The notes: generated from the letters alone by a model not told the origin. 64,000 nt of DNA from Caulobacter vibrioides (GCA_001449105.1 LNIY01000084.1:1-64000), one strand, 5' to 3'. Counted from the first letter of the stretch, positions 16,668 through 25,389 are shown. Numbers and translations are program-made.

Positions 16668-17267
16668 ATGGCCAAGGTTCTGGTTCTCTACTACTCGTCG
16701 TACGGCCACATCGAAACGATGGCCAAGGCCATCGCCGAAGGCGCTCGCAGCGCCGGCGCCACCGTCGACATCAAGCGCGTTCCGGAAACCGTGCCGGAAG
16801 AGATCGCCAAGGGCGCTCACTTCAAGCTGGATCAAGAGGCTCCGATCGCCACCGTCGCCGAACTGGCCGACTACGACGCCATCATCGTCGGCACCGGCAC
16901 GCGTTTTGGCCGCATGAGCTCGCAGATGGCCGCGTTCCTCGACCAGGCCGGCGGCCTGTGGGCCCGCGGCGCGCTGAACGGCAAGGTCGGCGGCGCGTTC
17001 GTCTCGACCGCCAGCCAGCACGGCGGCCAGGAAACCACCCTGTTCTCGATCATCACCAACCTGCTGCACTTCGGCATGACGATCATCGGCCTGCCCTATA
17101 GCCACCAGGGCCAGATGAACAACGACGAGATCGTCGGCGGCGCGCCCTACGGCGCCACCACCGTCGCCGGCGGCGACGGCAGCCGCCAGCCGACCCAGAT
17201 CGACCTGGACGGCGCCCGCCACCAGGGCGAACTGATCGCCGCCGCGGCCATCAAGCTGCACGGCTAA
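16668..17267 (+). CDS. wrbA: NAD(P)H:quinone oxidoreductase, WrbA type
   Basis: This 199-aa flavodoxin-fold protein has the WrbA FMN loop [12 protein letters not shown] near its N-terminus, [13 protein letters not shown], and the aromatic/quinone-site segment [13 protein letters not shown]. WrbA is a tetrameric FMN enzyme that reduces quinones by two electrons and so avoids semiquinone radicals. A good AGGAG ribosome-binding site precedes the ATG. The adjacent pirin and LysR genes suggest induction by quinones or other electrophiles. Confidence 0.95.
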   Translation: MAKVLVLYYSSYGHIETMAKAIAEGARSAGATVDIKRVPETVPEEIAKGAHFKLDQEAPIATVAELADYDAIIVGTGTRFGRMSSQMAAFLDQAGGLWARGALNGKVGGAFVSTASQHGGQETTLFSIITNLLHFGMTIIGLPYSHQGQMNNDEIVGGAPYGATTVAGGDGSRQPTQIDLDGARHQGELIAAAAIKLHG

Positions 17268-17310
17268 GAACCCGCCGGCTGGATTCCTCCCCCAACGGTC
17301 CGGCCGGCCC

Positions 17311-17362
17311 AGCCGCGTCGCGCTTCATCCTCCCCCAGGAAGCGCGGCGCGGCTTTTCTTTT
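17311..17362 (+). terminator. Rho-independent terminator after wrbA
   Basis: A 15-bp stem (AGCCGCGTCGCGCTT with AAGCGCGGCGCGGCT, one G-T pair) and a 14-nt loop are followed by TTTTCTTTT. Confidence 0.85.
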
Positions 17363-17449
17363 GGAAAACGGCCGCTTAACCGCGTTTGTGAGCGTCGTGT
17401 TCAGCCTGATGCGTGAAGATGCCCGCACGCAGGGGACAGCGAGGCGGGC

Positions 17450-17569
17450 GTGGCTAAGAAGATCAAGGCAGCGAAGCGGAGGTCGGGAATGGCCGACTTC
17501 ATGACGCTCCTGGTCTGCATCGGCTGCACCGTCTGGGCCTTCAGGACAATCGTCGGCCTCGGCGGCTGA
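17450..17569 (+). CDS. Possible 39-residue basic membrane peptide
   Basis: A GTG at 17450 opens VAKKIKAAKRRSGMADFM and continues into a hydrophobic segment with TLLVCIGCTVWAF, ending at TGA 17569. A purine-rich stretch precedes it. The basic N-terminus plus one hydrophobic helix fits a small membrane protein, but no homology is known, and an internal ATG at codon 14 could be the true start. Confidence 0.35.
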   Translation: MAKKIKAAKRRSGMADFMTLLVCIGCTVWAFRTIVGLGG

Positions 17570-17643
17570 TTAGCGCTTGGCCTGAAGGCCGGAAGGCGGC
17601 ACTTGAGCGGTAAAGCCGTTTCAAGACCAGGATACCGCCGCCC

Positions 17644-18288
17644 ATGTCGACCCAATCCCTTCCGGGCGTCACCATCGTCGACCACCCGCTGGTGCAGCAC
17701 AAGCTGACCCTGATGCGGGACAAGGAAACCTCCACCAAGACCTTCCGCGCCCTGATGCGCGAGACCGCGACCCTGATCTGCTACGAGGTCACGCGGCAGC
17801 TCTCGATGGACGAGGTCGAGATCCTGACCCCGGTCGCGCCGACCAAGGCCAAGGTCATCGCCGGCAAGAAGCTGGTCTTCGCCCCGATCCTGCGCGCGGG
17901 CTTAGGCATGGCCGAGGGCATGCTGGATCTCGTGCCGGCCGCCCGCGTGGCGCACATCGGCCTCTATCGCGACCCCGAGACGCTGGAAGCGGTCGAATAT
18001 TACTTCAAGACGCCGGAAGACATCGCCGACCGCCTGGTCATCGTCGTCGACCCGATGCTGGCCACCGGCCACACGGCCGTCGCCGCCATCGACCTGCTGA
18101 AGAAGCGCGGCGTGCGCGACCTGCGCTTCGTCTGCCTGCTGGCCTCGGTCCCGGGCGTGGAGACCCTGCGCGCGGCCCACCCGGACGTCGAGATCTGGAC
18201 GGCGGCGGTGGATCCGCAGCTCAACGATCACGGCTACATCGTTCCAGGCCTCGGCGACGCCGGCGACCGCACTTTCGGCACGCGGTGA
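17644..18288 (+). CDS. upp: Uracil phosphoribosyltransferase
   Basis: The 214-aa enzyme converts uracil and PRPP to UMP in pyrimidine salvage. The PRPP-binding loop is clear ([20 protein letters not shown]), as are the N-terminal [20 protein letters not shown] and the C-terminal [15 protein letters not shown] that shapes the uracil site. Length and motifs are those of standard bacterial Upp. It is apparently monocistronic. Confidence 0.97.
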   Translation: MSTQSLPGVTIVDHPLVQHKLTLMRDKETSTKTFRALMRETATLICYEVTRQLSMDEVEILTPVAPTKAKVIAGKKLVFAPILRAGLGMAEGMLDLVPAARVAHIGLYRDPETLEAVEYYFKTPEDIADRLVIVVDPMLATGHTAVAAIDLLKKRGVRDLRFVCLLASVPGVETLRAAHPDVEIWTAAVDPQLNDHGYIVPGLGDAGDRTFGTR

Positions 18289-18393
18289 TCCGGCGGTGCG
18301 CGCTGAGCCCTGATCCGGGCCGAGTGTGCGCTTGAGCACTTGCGCGACTCCACGGGCGGGGTAAGCAGCAGCGTTAACCTTGTTCGAGTTCGC

Positions 18394-18777
18394 ATGCTGG
18401 TTACGCCGCCTCAGATCTATGTCGCCGACGACGACGCCCTGACGCGCGAGCTGGTCGAGATCCAGCTCGGTCGCGGCGGCTATGGCGCGCGCACCTTCGA
18501 GACGGTGGAGGAACTGCTGTCGGCGGTGGCTTCCGCGCCGCCGTCGCTGATCCTGCTCGACGTGCGCATGCCGGGCCTTTCCGGCCTCGACGCCCTGCGC
18601 AGCCTGAAGTCGGCCCAGGGCGCCGAAGAGATCCCCGTGCTGATGCTGACGGGGGAGGGGCGTCTGGACCGCATCGTCCAGGCCCTGCAGCTGGGCGCGG
18701 CCGGCTACGTGATGAAGCCCTTCACCGGCAAGGCGCTGGTCGACAAGGTCGCCGAGGTGCTGGCGGCGGGCGGCTGA
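18394..18777 (+). CDS. Single-domain response regulator (CheY-like receiver)
   Basis: The 127-aa protein is a stand-alone receiver domain. The acidic pocket DDD (12-14), phosphoacceptor D56 (LLDVRMP), T86 (LMLTGEG) and K108 (YVMKPF) are all in place, so it should accept phosphate. No output domain follows, so it must act by protein contact or as a phosphate sink or relay. No histidine kinase is adjacent. The ATG at 18394 (MLVTPPQIYVADDD) was chosen because it puts the receiver at the N-terminus. Confidence 0.9.
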   Translation: MLVTPPQIYVADDDALTRELVEIQLGRGGYGARTFETVEELLSAVASAPPSLILLDVRMPGLSGLDALRSLKSAQGAEEIPVLMLTGEGRLDRIVQALQLGAAGYVMKPFTGKALVDKVAEVLAAGG

Positions 18778-18800
18778 GGCTCCCCAAGGCTCAAGTCAGC

Positions 18801-18953
18801 TCGTCATCCCGGGCGAAGGACCGCGAGCGGACCGTAGACCCGGGACCCAGGGGACTGGGCGCGGTGATGTGGTTCGCTTCTGCGCGCTGTCGTCGGCGCT
18901 CTGCGGTGGCCGCTGGGTCCCGGCTCTGCGCTTCGCTCCGGCCGGGATGACGA
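18801..18953. repeat. Palindromic repeat, TCGTCATCCCGG...CCGGGATGACGA family
   Basis: Outer arms TCGTCATCCCGGGCGAAG and CCGGCCGGGATGACGA flank an inner pair, CGGGACCCAGGGG/GCTGGGTCCCGG. The sequence is very close to 14717-14830, but the central spacer is longer. It lies between the response regulator gene and the convergent phosphomutase gene. Confidence 0.8.
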
Positions 18954-18979
18954 TGAGGGGGAGTTCAGTGCCCAAACAA

Positions 18980-19007
18980 AAAGGCCGGGGATTGCTCCCC
19001 GGCCTTT
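18980..19007. terminator. Bidirectional terminator between the response regulator and phosphomutase genes
   Basis: An 11-bp stem AAAGGCCGGGG/CCCCGGCCTTT with loop ATTGCT is flanked by A-rich and T-rich ends. It therefore works for both converging genes and sits 25 bp after the phosphomutase stop. Confidence 0.85.
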
Positions 19008-19031
19008 CGTTCTTCAGGGGCGTGGGCCCGA

Positions 19032-20528
19032 TCAGATTTCCTGGTTGTACTTGCCGACCCGTGCGCCCAGGCGCGGCTTCACTTCCTGGTGGAAGAGGGC
19101 CTTCATGTCGTCTTCCGACTGGGTGCTCTCGACCACGACCACCACTTCGGGCTTGTTCGACGAGGCGCGGACCAGCACCCACGAGCCGTCTTCCAGGTGC
19201 ACGCGCACGCCGTTGACGGTGATCACCTCGACGATCTTGCGGCCCAGGATCGAGCCGCCGGCGGCGAACAGGTCTTCGTATTCCTTCACCACCTCGGCGA
19301 CGACGCCGTACTTCTTCTCGTCGTCGCAGTGCGGGCTCATGGTCAGCGAGGTGAAGGCGATCGGCAGGGCCTTGCGCAGGTCCGACAGCTTCTTGCCCGG
19401 GTTGCGGTCGAGCATGGCCAGCACGGCGGCCGCGGCGGTCAGGCCGCAGTCGTAGCCGTAGCCCAGCGGGTCGTTCATGAAGAAGTGGCCGCTCTTCTCG
19501 AAGCCGGCCAGGGCGCCCGTCTCGGCGCTCTTGCGCTTGATGTAGCTGTGGCCGGTCTTCCAGTAGATGACCTTGCAGCCGTGCTCCTTGAGGATCGGGT
19601 CGGTGGCGTAGAGGCCGGTCGACTTGACGTCGACGACGAAGGTCGCGCCGGGGTGCAGCGGGGCCAGGTCGCGGGCCAGCATCAGGCCGATCTTGTCGGC
19701 GAAGATTTCCTCGCCCTCGTCGTCCACGACGCCGCAGCGGTCGCCGTCGCCGTCGAAGCCGAAGGCCAGGTCCGCGCCGTGCTCACGGACGGCCTTGGCC
19801 ATCTCGTGCAGCATCTCCAGGTCTTCCGGGTTCGGATTGTACTTCGGGAAGGTGTAGTCGAGGTCGACATCCATGCCGATCACGTCCGACACGCCCATGC
19901 GCTGCAGGGCGTCGACGGCGAAGGCGCCGGCCGTGCCGTTGCCGCAGGCGGCCAGCACCTTCAGCGGGCGGCTCACCTTGGCGCGGGTGGCGACGTTGGC
20001 GATGTAGCGCTCGGCCTGGCCTTCGACGCGGATCAGCTTGCCGCCTTCACGCTCGACGAACTTCGCGCCCAGCACGATGTCCTTCAGCTTGCCCATCTCG
20101 TCCGGGCCGAAGGTGAGGGGGCGCTGGGCGCCCATCTTCACGCCGGTCCAGCCGTTTTCATTGTGGCTGGCGGTGACCATGGCCACGCAGGGGATGTCGA
20201 GGTCGAACTGGGCGAAGTAGGCGGTGGGCGACAAGGCCAGGCCGATGTCGTGCACTTCGCAGCCGGCGCTCAGCAGGCCCAGGATCAGGGCGTTCTTGAT
20301 CGACGACGAATAGGAGCGGAAGTCGTGGCCGACCACGATCTTCGACTGGCCCAGTTCATGGATGTAGGTGCCCAGGCCCAGGCCCAGGGCCTGGACGCCC
20401 AGCAAGTTGATCTCGGGGCCGAACAGCCAGCGTGCATCGTATTCGCGGAAGCCCGTCGCCTTGACCAGCGGCTCGTTTTCGTAAGCGGCGGTATTCGGAA
20501 CCAGATCGGCGCGGGGAGTCGAGAACAT
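19032..20528 (-). CDS. Phosphomannomutase/phosphoglucomutase
   Basis: The 498-aa alpha-D-phosphohexomutase interconverts hexose 1- and 6-phosphates, supplying precursors for surface polysaccharides. The phosphoserine loop TASHNENGWTG (S121) and the metal-binding loop DGDGDR (259-264) are present. KSGHFFM near residue 350 is the sugar-binding part, and the C-terminal VRASSNKPEVVVVVE is the phosphate-binding part. The ATG at 20528 is preferred over a TTG five codons upstream. An unusual perfect 10-bp dyad lies 78-103 bp upstream. Confidence 0.93.
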   Translation of the reverse strand: MFSTPRADLVPNTAAYENEPLVKATGFREYDARWLFGPEINLLGVQALGLGLGTYIHELGQSKIVVGHDFRSYSSSIKNALILGLLSAGCEVHDIGLALSPTAYFAQFDLDIPCVAMVTASHNENGWTGVKMGAQRPLTFGPDEMGKLKDIVLGAKFVEREGGKLIRVEGQAERYIANVATRAKVSRPLKVLAACGNGTAGAFAVDALQRMGVSDVIGMDVDLDYTFPKYNPNPEDLEMLHEMAKAVREHGADLAFGFDGDGDRCGVVDDEGEEIFADKIGLMLARDLAPLHPGATFVVDVKSTGLYATDPILKEHGCKVIYWKTGHSYIKRKSAETGALAGFEKSGHFFMNDPLGYGYDCGLTAAAAVLAMLDRNPGKKLSDLRKALPIAFTSLTMSPHCDDEKKYGVVAEVVKEYEDLFAAGGSILGRKIVEVITVNGVRVHLEDGSWVLVRASSNKPEVVVVVESTQSEDDMKALFHQEVKPRLGARVGKYNQEI

Positions 20529-20605
20529 TGGAGCTCGCTTCAATGAGTGATGGGGTGCGTTTAGCTGTCGGAGTGGTTGTTTTCCACCCTCTTCGTATGA
20601 CGATG

Positions 20606-20631
20606 ATCGATCAATGTGACGATTGATCGAT
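20606..20631. promoter_or_regulatory. Perfect 10-bp inverted repeat upstream of the phosphomutase gene
   Basis: ATCGATCAAT at 20606-20615 and ATTGATCGAT at 20622-20631 are exact reverse complements with a 6-bp spacer (GTGACG). The site lies between the stop of the small membrane gene at 20652 and the phosphomutase start. No T-run follows on either strand, so it looks like an operator and not a terminator. The binding protein is unknown. Confidence 0.6.
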
Positions 20632-20651
20632 AATGACGCGCGAAGAAGCGA

Positions 20652-20897
20652 CTATTGCGCGGGGGCGCCGGTAGCGGCGGCCGCGGTGGCGGCTTCCTGG
20701 GCGCGGCGCTGCTCGCTGACGCGCGCGGCGGTCTTTTCCTTCTCGATCAGCGCCTTCATCTCCGGGGTCTGCTGGATGGGCGTGGAGCCGAACGGCGCCG
20801 GCGAGCGGTCGCCGTAGCCCTGCGGCCAGACCATCGCGAATGCGATCATCGCCAGGGCGACCAACGCGCAGAGGGGCATGAAGATGCGATCAGGCAT
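20652..20897 (-). CDS. Small membrane-anchored hypothetical protein (81 aa)
   Basis: The product has one N-terminal hydrophobic helix (IFMPLCALVALAMIAFAMVW), a short Pro/Ser linker and a charged helical tail (EMKALIEKEKTAARVSEQRR) that ends Ala-rich. It could be a signal anchor or a single-span protein with a soluble tail. It is not recognised. Codon use is like that of its neighbours. It is divergent from gpmA and upstream of the phosphomutase on the same strand. Confidence 0.6.
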   Translation of the reverse strand: MPDRIFMPLCALVALAMIAFAMVWPQGYGDRSPAPFGSTPIQQTPEMKALIEKEKTAARVSEQRRAQEAATAAAATGAPAQ

Positions 20898-20996
20898 GGT
20901 CCGCCTATACCACGCCTCTTGTGGCTGGATAGGGGCGATGCTTGACGCGGCGTCCCGCGCGCCTTAGCCCGCCATGACCAATTCCAAGGAGCTCAG

Positions 20997-21710
20997 ATGC
21001 CCGTCCTCGTCCTGCTTCGCCACGGCCAGAGCCAGTGGAACCTCGAGAACCGCTTCACCGGCTGGGTCGACGTCGACCTGACCGCCGAGGGCGAGGCCCA
21101 GGCCCGCAAGGGCGGCGAGCTGATCAAGGCCGCCGGCCTCGACATCGACGAGGCCTTCACCTCGGTCCAGACCCGCGCCATCCGCACCTGCAACCTGGCC
21201 CTCGACGCCGCGTCGCAAAGCTTCGTGCCGGTCACCAAGGACTGGCGCCTGAACGAGCGCCACTACGGCGGCCTGACGGGCCTGAACAAGGCCGAGACCG
21301 CCGAGAAGCACGGCGAGGAGCAGGTCACCATCTGGCGCCGCTCCTACGACGTTCCGCCCCCGGAACTGGCCCCGGGCGGCGAATACGACTTCGCCAGCGA
21401 CCGCCGCTACAAGGGCGCCAGCCTGCCCTCGACCGAAAGCCTGGCCACCACGCTCGTCCGTGTGCTGCCCTATTGGGAAGAGGCCATCGCGCCCAAGCTG
21501 AAGGCCGGCGAGAACATCCTGGTCGCCGCCCACGGCAACTCGCTGCGCGCCATCGTCAAGCACCTGTTCGCGGTGCCCGACGACCAGATCGTCAAGGTCG
21601 AGATCCCCACCGGCAACCCGCTGGCCATCGAACTGGACGCCGACCTGAAGCCGACGCGCGCCCGCTACCTCGACGAGGCCCGCGCCGAGAAGCTGCCGGC
21701 CATCGGCTGA
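20997..21710 (+). CDS. gpmA: 2,3-bisphosphoglycerate-dependent phosphoglycerate mutase
   Basis: The 237-aa enzyme interconverts 3- and 2-phosphoglycerate in glycolysis and gluconeogenesis. It has the histidine phosphatase motif LLRHGQSQWN (H9 is the phosphohistidine), NRFTGWVDVDLT, the ERHYGGLTGLNK segment that marks the cofactor-dependent mutase, and AAHGNSLRAIVKHL with the second catalytic His. An AGGAG ribosome-binding site precedes the ATG. Confidence 0.96.
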   Translation: MPVLVLLRHGQSQWNLENRFTGWVDVDLTAEGEAQARKGGELIKAAGLDIDEAFTSVQTRAIRTCNLALDAASQSFVPVTKDWRLNERHYGGLTGLNKAETAEKHGEEQVTIWRRSYDVPPPELAPGGEYDFASDRRYKGASLPSTESLATTLVRVLPYWEEAIAPKLKAGENILVAAHGNSLRAIVKHLFAVPDDQIVKVEIPTGNPLAIELDADLKPTRARYLDEARAEKLPAIG

Positions 21711-21724
21711 CTGTAGAGACTTCG

Positions 21725-21756
21725 GGGTTCCTTTCGTCCGAGGGCGAAAGGAACCC
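21725..21756 (+). terminator. Hairpin after gpmA, probable terminator
   Basis: GGGTTCCTTTCG and CGAAAGGAACCC form a perfect 12-bp stem with an 8-nt loop, 14 bp after the gpmA stop. Only a weak T-run follows, so termination is likely but not certain. Confidence 0.55.
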
Positions 21757-21865
21757 TAGGTCGTTTCAGGTGGTCGCTACGCGCTGGAAGCGCCCTGAAA
21801 CACGACGTTAATGCTGATGGGCGCATCAAGTTGGTCTACCCTTCGGGGAAACGACGCGAGCTTGC

Positions 21866-23125
21866 ATGAACACCCCGGCAGCGGCGGGCCAGGAACACCG
21901 GCGCCTGACGCAACAAGAAGTCGACGTGATCTGCGCCAAGCACGACCGCCTATGGTCGGCTAGGCTCGGCGGCGCGCGCGCGGTGTTCGCCTTCTGCGAC
22001 CTGTCGGGCCTGGTTCTGCACGGCCGCAATCTGTGCGACGCCGACTTCACCGGCGCGCTGCTGGTCGGGACCGACCTGCGCCGCTGCAAGCTCGACAACG
22101 CCAACCTCTACGGCGCCGACATGCAGGGCGCCGACCTCACCGATTCTTCGCTGCGCCGGGCCGACCTGCGCGGCTCCAGCCTGCGCGGCGCCAACCTGAC
22201 CGGCGCAGACCTGTTCGAGGCCGACCTGCGCGAGGGCCAGATCGCCGCCGCCGATCGCGAGAAGGGCTATCGCATCATCGAGCCCGTGCAGCGCGAGGCC
22301 TACGCCACGGGCGCCAACCTCTCGGGGGCCAACCTCGAGCGCTCGCGCCTGTCGGGCATCGTCGCCACCAAGGCCGACTTCAGCGACGCCATCCTCAAGG
22401 ACGCCAAGCTGGTCCGCGCCAATCTCAAGCAGGCCAACTTCAACGGCGCCAACATGGCCGGCGCCGACCTGTCGGGCGCCAACCTCGCCGGGGCCGACCT
22501 GCGCAACACGGTGCTGGTGGGGGTCAAGACCCTGTCCTGGAACGTCACCGGCGCCAGCATGGAAGGGGCCCTGACCGACAAGGCCTCGGGCGTCGACGTC
22601 TCCGACATGCCCTACGAGCAGATGATCGCCGACCACGCCCGCTGGTGCGAGACCGGCGGCGGCGAGGGCAAGCCGTCGGTGTTCGACCGGGCCGACCTGC
22701 GCAATCTCAAGAGCATCCGCGGCTTCAACCTGACGGCCCTGTCGGCCAAGGGCGCGGTGTTCTACGGCCTCGACATGGAAGGCGTGCAGATGCAGGGCGC
22801 CCAGCTCGAAGGCGCCGACCTTCGGGCCTGCAACCTGCGCCGGGCCGACCTGCGCGGGGCTCGCCTGAAGGGCGCCAAGCTGTCCGGCTCCGACCTGCGC
22901 GACGCCCAGCTGGGGCCGCTGCTGATCGGCAAGGAAAGGCTGCTGCCGGCCGACCTGACCGGCGTGCTGCTGACCAACGCCGACCTGGCGCGGGCCGACC
23001 TGCGCGGCGCGTGCCTGATCGGCGCGGACCTGTCGCGGGCCAACTTCACCAACGCCAATCTCAAGGACGTCGACATCACCGGCTCGGTCCGGCTGGGCGC
23101 CCGAGGGCTCGAAGACCTCATCTAA
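21866..23125 (+). CDS. Pentapeptide-repeat protein, copy 1
   Basis: The 419-aa protein has an N-terminal helical segment (LTQQEVDVICAKHDRLWSAR) and then long runs of A(D/N)LxG pentapeptides, such as ADLTDSSLRRADLRGSSLRG. These fold as a right-handed quadrilateral beta-helix. The run is broken near residues 245-280 by a non-repeat segment (ARWCETGGGEG). It is a clear paralogue of the gene that follows 107 bp downstream, which shares the N-terminal segment and the CETGG insert. Some pentapeptide proteins mimic DNA and protect gyrase; many have no known role. No signal peptide is seen. Confidence 0.9.
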   Translation: MNTPAAAGQEHRRLTQQEVDVICAKHDRLWSARLGGARAVFAFCDLSGLVLHGRNLCDADFTGALLVGTDLRRCKLDNANLYGADMQGADLTDSSLRRADLRGSSLRGANLTGADLFEADLREGQIAAADREKGYRIIEPVQREAYATGANLSGANLERSRLSGIVATKADFSDAILKDAKLVRANLKQANFNGANMAGADLSGANLAGADLRNTVLVGVKTLSWNVTGASMEGALTDKASGVDVSDMPYEQMIADHARWCETGGGEGKPSVFDRADLRNLKSIRGFNLTALSAKGAVFYGLDMEGVQMQGAQLEGADLRACNLRRADLRGARLKGAKLSGSDLRDAQLGPLLIGKERLLPADLTGVLLTNADLARADLRGACLIGADLSRANFTNANLKDVDITGSVRLGARGLEDLI

Positions 23126-23232
23126 GCTACCCAATTTGAGAAGAATGGAGCGACCTTAACCGTTCGCTCGTCGATTCCTGTTATCCGATTGTCCGCAAGT
23201 GATTTTCCAGTAAGACGGGAGGGGGTCCCGCA

Positions 23233-24495
23233 ATGAACGCCGCACAGAGCATCGCGGGACGCCGCAAGCTCAGTCAGGCCGAACTCGACATGATCGTCAC
23301 GGCCCACGAGAAATTCGTGACCGGCAAGCAGGGCGGCAAGCGCGCCTCGCTGCGGTTCATGAACCTGTCGGGCCTGGACCTGTCGTTCCGCAACCTGACC
23401 GACGCCGACCTGTCCGCCTCGATCCTCGACGGCTGCCGCATGGTGCGCGCCAAGCTCGATCGCGCCAGCCTGTTCGGCTGCGACCTGCGCAAGGCCGACC
23501 TGCGCCAGGCGAGCCTGCAGCGCGCCGACCTGCGCGGGGCCTGCCTGCGCGGCGCCAACCTCTCGCAGGCCGACCTGACCCAGGCCGACTTCCGCGAGGG
23601 CCAGATCGCCATCCCGCATCCGCGCAAGGGCCTGGACACCGTCAAGCACGAGACCCGCAACGGCGAGGTCGACGAGGTCAACTTCTCGGGCGCCACCCTG
23701 GACGGCTCGCAGTTCACCGGCGTGTCGGCCTTCAAGGCCGACTTCTCCGACTGCTCCCTGCGCGGGGCCAAGCTGTCGGGCGCCAACCTGAAGGAAGCCA
23801 ATCTGGTCGGGGCCATCCTCGACAACGCCGACGTCAAGGGCGCCAACCTCGAAGGCGCCAACCTCCAGGGCGCGGTGATGTCGGGGGTCGACACCTCGAC
23901 GGCCCGGGTCAGCGGCGCGCACATGACCGGGGCCCTGACGGCTTCGACGCCCGAGGCGGTGAACAAGGCCCGCGAGCTCTACGCCCGGTGCCTGGCCAAC
24001 CAGCAATGGTGCCAGACCGGCGGCAAGGAGGGCGCGGCCGCCCGCCTCGACGGCGAGGACCTGCGTCCGATCGGCGACCGCCTGAAGGGCCTGCGCCTGA
24101 CGGCGATGAGCGCCAAGGGCGCCTGCTTCGTCGGCATGGACCTGTCCGGCGCGCAATTGCAGGGGGCCAACCTGCAGAACGCCGACCTGCGCGCGGCCAA
24201 CCTTCGCGGCGCCGACCTGCGCGGGGCCAAGCTGACCGGCGCCAACCTCACCAAGGCCGACCTGCGCCAGGCCTTCCTGTCGCCCCTGCCGCTGGGGCCC
24301 GAGCGCAAGACCGTCGGCAACCTGGCCGCCGCGCGTCTGCGCTACGCCATGCTGCAGACCGCCGACCTCTCCGAAGCCGTCCTCGACGGCGCCGACCTGC
24401 GCGGCGCCGACTTCACCGGCGCCCGCATCGCCAAGGCCAGCTTCCGCGATTGCGACGTCGGCCAGGCCCAAGGCCTGGAATTCTCCCTGGCATAA
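23233..24495 (+). CDS. Pentapeptide-repeat protein, copy 2
   Basis: The 420-aa protein is built like its upstream neighbour: an N-terminal LSQAELDMIVTAHEKFVTGK segment, two blocks of pentapeptide repeats, and a central CQTGGKEGAA insert near residue 260. The two are tandem duplicates that have diverged. A GGGAGGGGG ribosome-binding site precedes the ATG. The gene converges on the ten-gene minus-strand operon, with about 250 bp of repeats between. A shared function with that operon is possible from position only. Confidence 0.9.
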   Translation: MNAAQSIAGRRKLSQAELDMIVTAHEKFVTGKQGGKRASLRFMNLSGLDLSFRNLTDADLSASILDGCRMVRAKLDRASLFGCDLRKADLRQASLQRADLRGACLRGANLSQADLTQADFREGQIAIPHPRKGLDTVKHETRNGEVDEVNFSGATLDGSQFTGVSAFKADFSDCSLRGAKLSGANLKEANLVGAILDNADVKGANLEGANLQGAVMSGVDTSTARVSGAHMTGALTASTPEAVNKARELYARCLANQQWCQTGGKEGAAARLDGEDLRPIGDRLKGLRLTAMSAKGACFVGMDLSGAQLQGANLQNADLRAANLRGADLRGAKLTGANLTKADLRQAFLSPLPLGPERKTVGNLAAARLRYAMLQTADLSEAVLDGADLRGADFTGARIAKASFRDCDVGQAQGLEFSLA

Positions 24496-24504
24496 CCCGG
24501 AAGG

Positions 24505-24710
24505 CCCTCTCCCTGTGGGGGGAGGGGGCGATCATGAGGAACCTCCCCCTGTGGGGGAGGTTCGCCGCCCTGGATCCTCCCCCTAAAGGGGGAGGTGGCC
24601 CGGAGGGCCGGAGGGGGAAGTGTCCCGTGAGGTCAGTTCACCCCCAAAGTCAGCAATCACTTCCCCCTCAGTCGGCTTCGCCGACAGCTCCCCCTTCAGG
24701 GGGAGCGTCT
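24505..24710. repeat. Cluster of four CTCCCCCTxxxGGGGGAG hairpins
   Basis: Successive units CCCTCTCCCTGTGGGGGGAG, CCTCCCCCTGTGGGGGAGG and CCTCCCCCTAAAGGGGGAGG are followed by a CTTCCCCCTCAG...CTCCCCCTTCAGGGGGAG pair. They fill the convergent gap between the pentapeptide gene and the minus-strand operon. The family also occurs at 126-252. Confidence 0.8.
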
Positions 24711-24744
24711 TGGCGCCTCAGATTCTGGCCTCTGGAGAGACCGG

Positions 24745-25386
24745 CTAAGCCAGTCCCAGCGTCACCACGCCCGTGGTGCGCACCAGGGCGCGGGCGGGGG
24801 CGTCTTGGGTGGCGACCTTCTGTTCGGCGGCCTTTTCGGGAGGCACGGTCTCGCCCTTGGAGTCGACGAAGGCCGCGGTGATGCCCCGGGCCGACATGGC
24901 GACCGCCGCCGCCGCGCCGGTCAGGCCGCGGACCTCGGGCATGGGGGCGGCGTCGTCGAGGGCGGCTGGGGGCGGCACCGGCACGATCTTGAAGGTCAGC
25001 TTGGCCGCGCCGCTGGCCTGGAAGGCGTAGCGTTGCTGGAAGGCCGCGTCGACCGGGGTGACATAGGTGCGGGCCTTGCCGATCGCCGCAGCCTGGCCCG
25101 ACGTGCCGGCGCTGCCGTCGGCCCCGCCCGTGCCGCCGATGTGCATCGAGACCTGCACCTCGCAGGTGGTCTCGGGCAGGACGTAGAAGGTGGGCTGGTA
25201 GCCGATCGAGCGCAGCGCTTCGAGACCCTCGTCGCCGTCGCTCTCGTACATCGCCAGGGTGGCGGCGAGCGAGGCCTGGTCGAGGGCGGCCTGGGCCTCG
25301 GCCACCCCGCGCCCGACCGCGGCGATGACCTCGCCCAGCGGCGTGGCCAGGCTTTCGCTGAGCAGCTCGGAGGCGTCCTGCGACAT
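24745..25386 (-). CDS. PTFY-module protein A with C-terminal PASTA-like domain (last gene of the ten-gene operon)
   Basis: The 213-aa protein is not a recognised family member. Residues about 8-140 match the module shared across this operon: a helix with VAEAQAALDQASL, the motif GYQPTFYVL (62-70), a strand-rich middle, and the closing strand TFKIVPVPPP. The last 65 residues (from MPEVRGLTGAAAA to the VTLGLA end) have the layout of a PASTA domain, a fold known to bind peptidoglycan or beta-lactams. There is no signal peptide or membrane span. It begins 3 bp after the stop of the preceding gene and ends the operon. Function unknown. Confidence 0.75.
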   Translation of the reverse strand: MSQDASELLSESLATPLGEVIAAVGRGVAEAQAALDQASLAATLAMYESDGDEGLEALRSIGYQPTFYVLPETTCEVQVSMHIGGTGGADGSAGTSGQAAAIGKARTYVTPVDAAFQQRYAFQASGAAKLTFKIVPVPPPAALDDAAPMPEVRGLTGAAAAVAMSARGITAAFVDSKGETVPPEKAAEQKVATQDAPARALVRTTGVVTLGLA

Positions 25387-25389
25387 CGG

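Noticed and set aside
22000-24471. Long antisense frames over the two pentapeptide genes
   Set aside because: The repeated codons of pentapeptide genes create long open frames on the other strand. Their products are repetitive Gly/Val/Gln-rich sequences without start signals.
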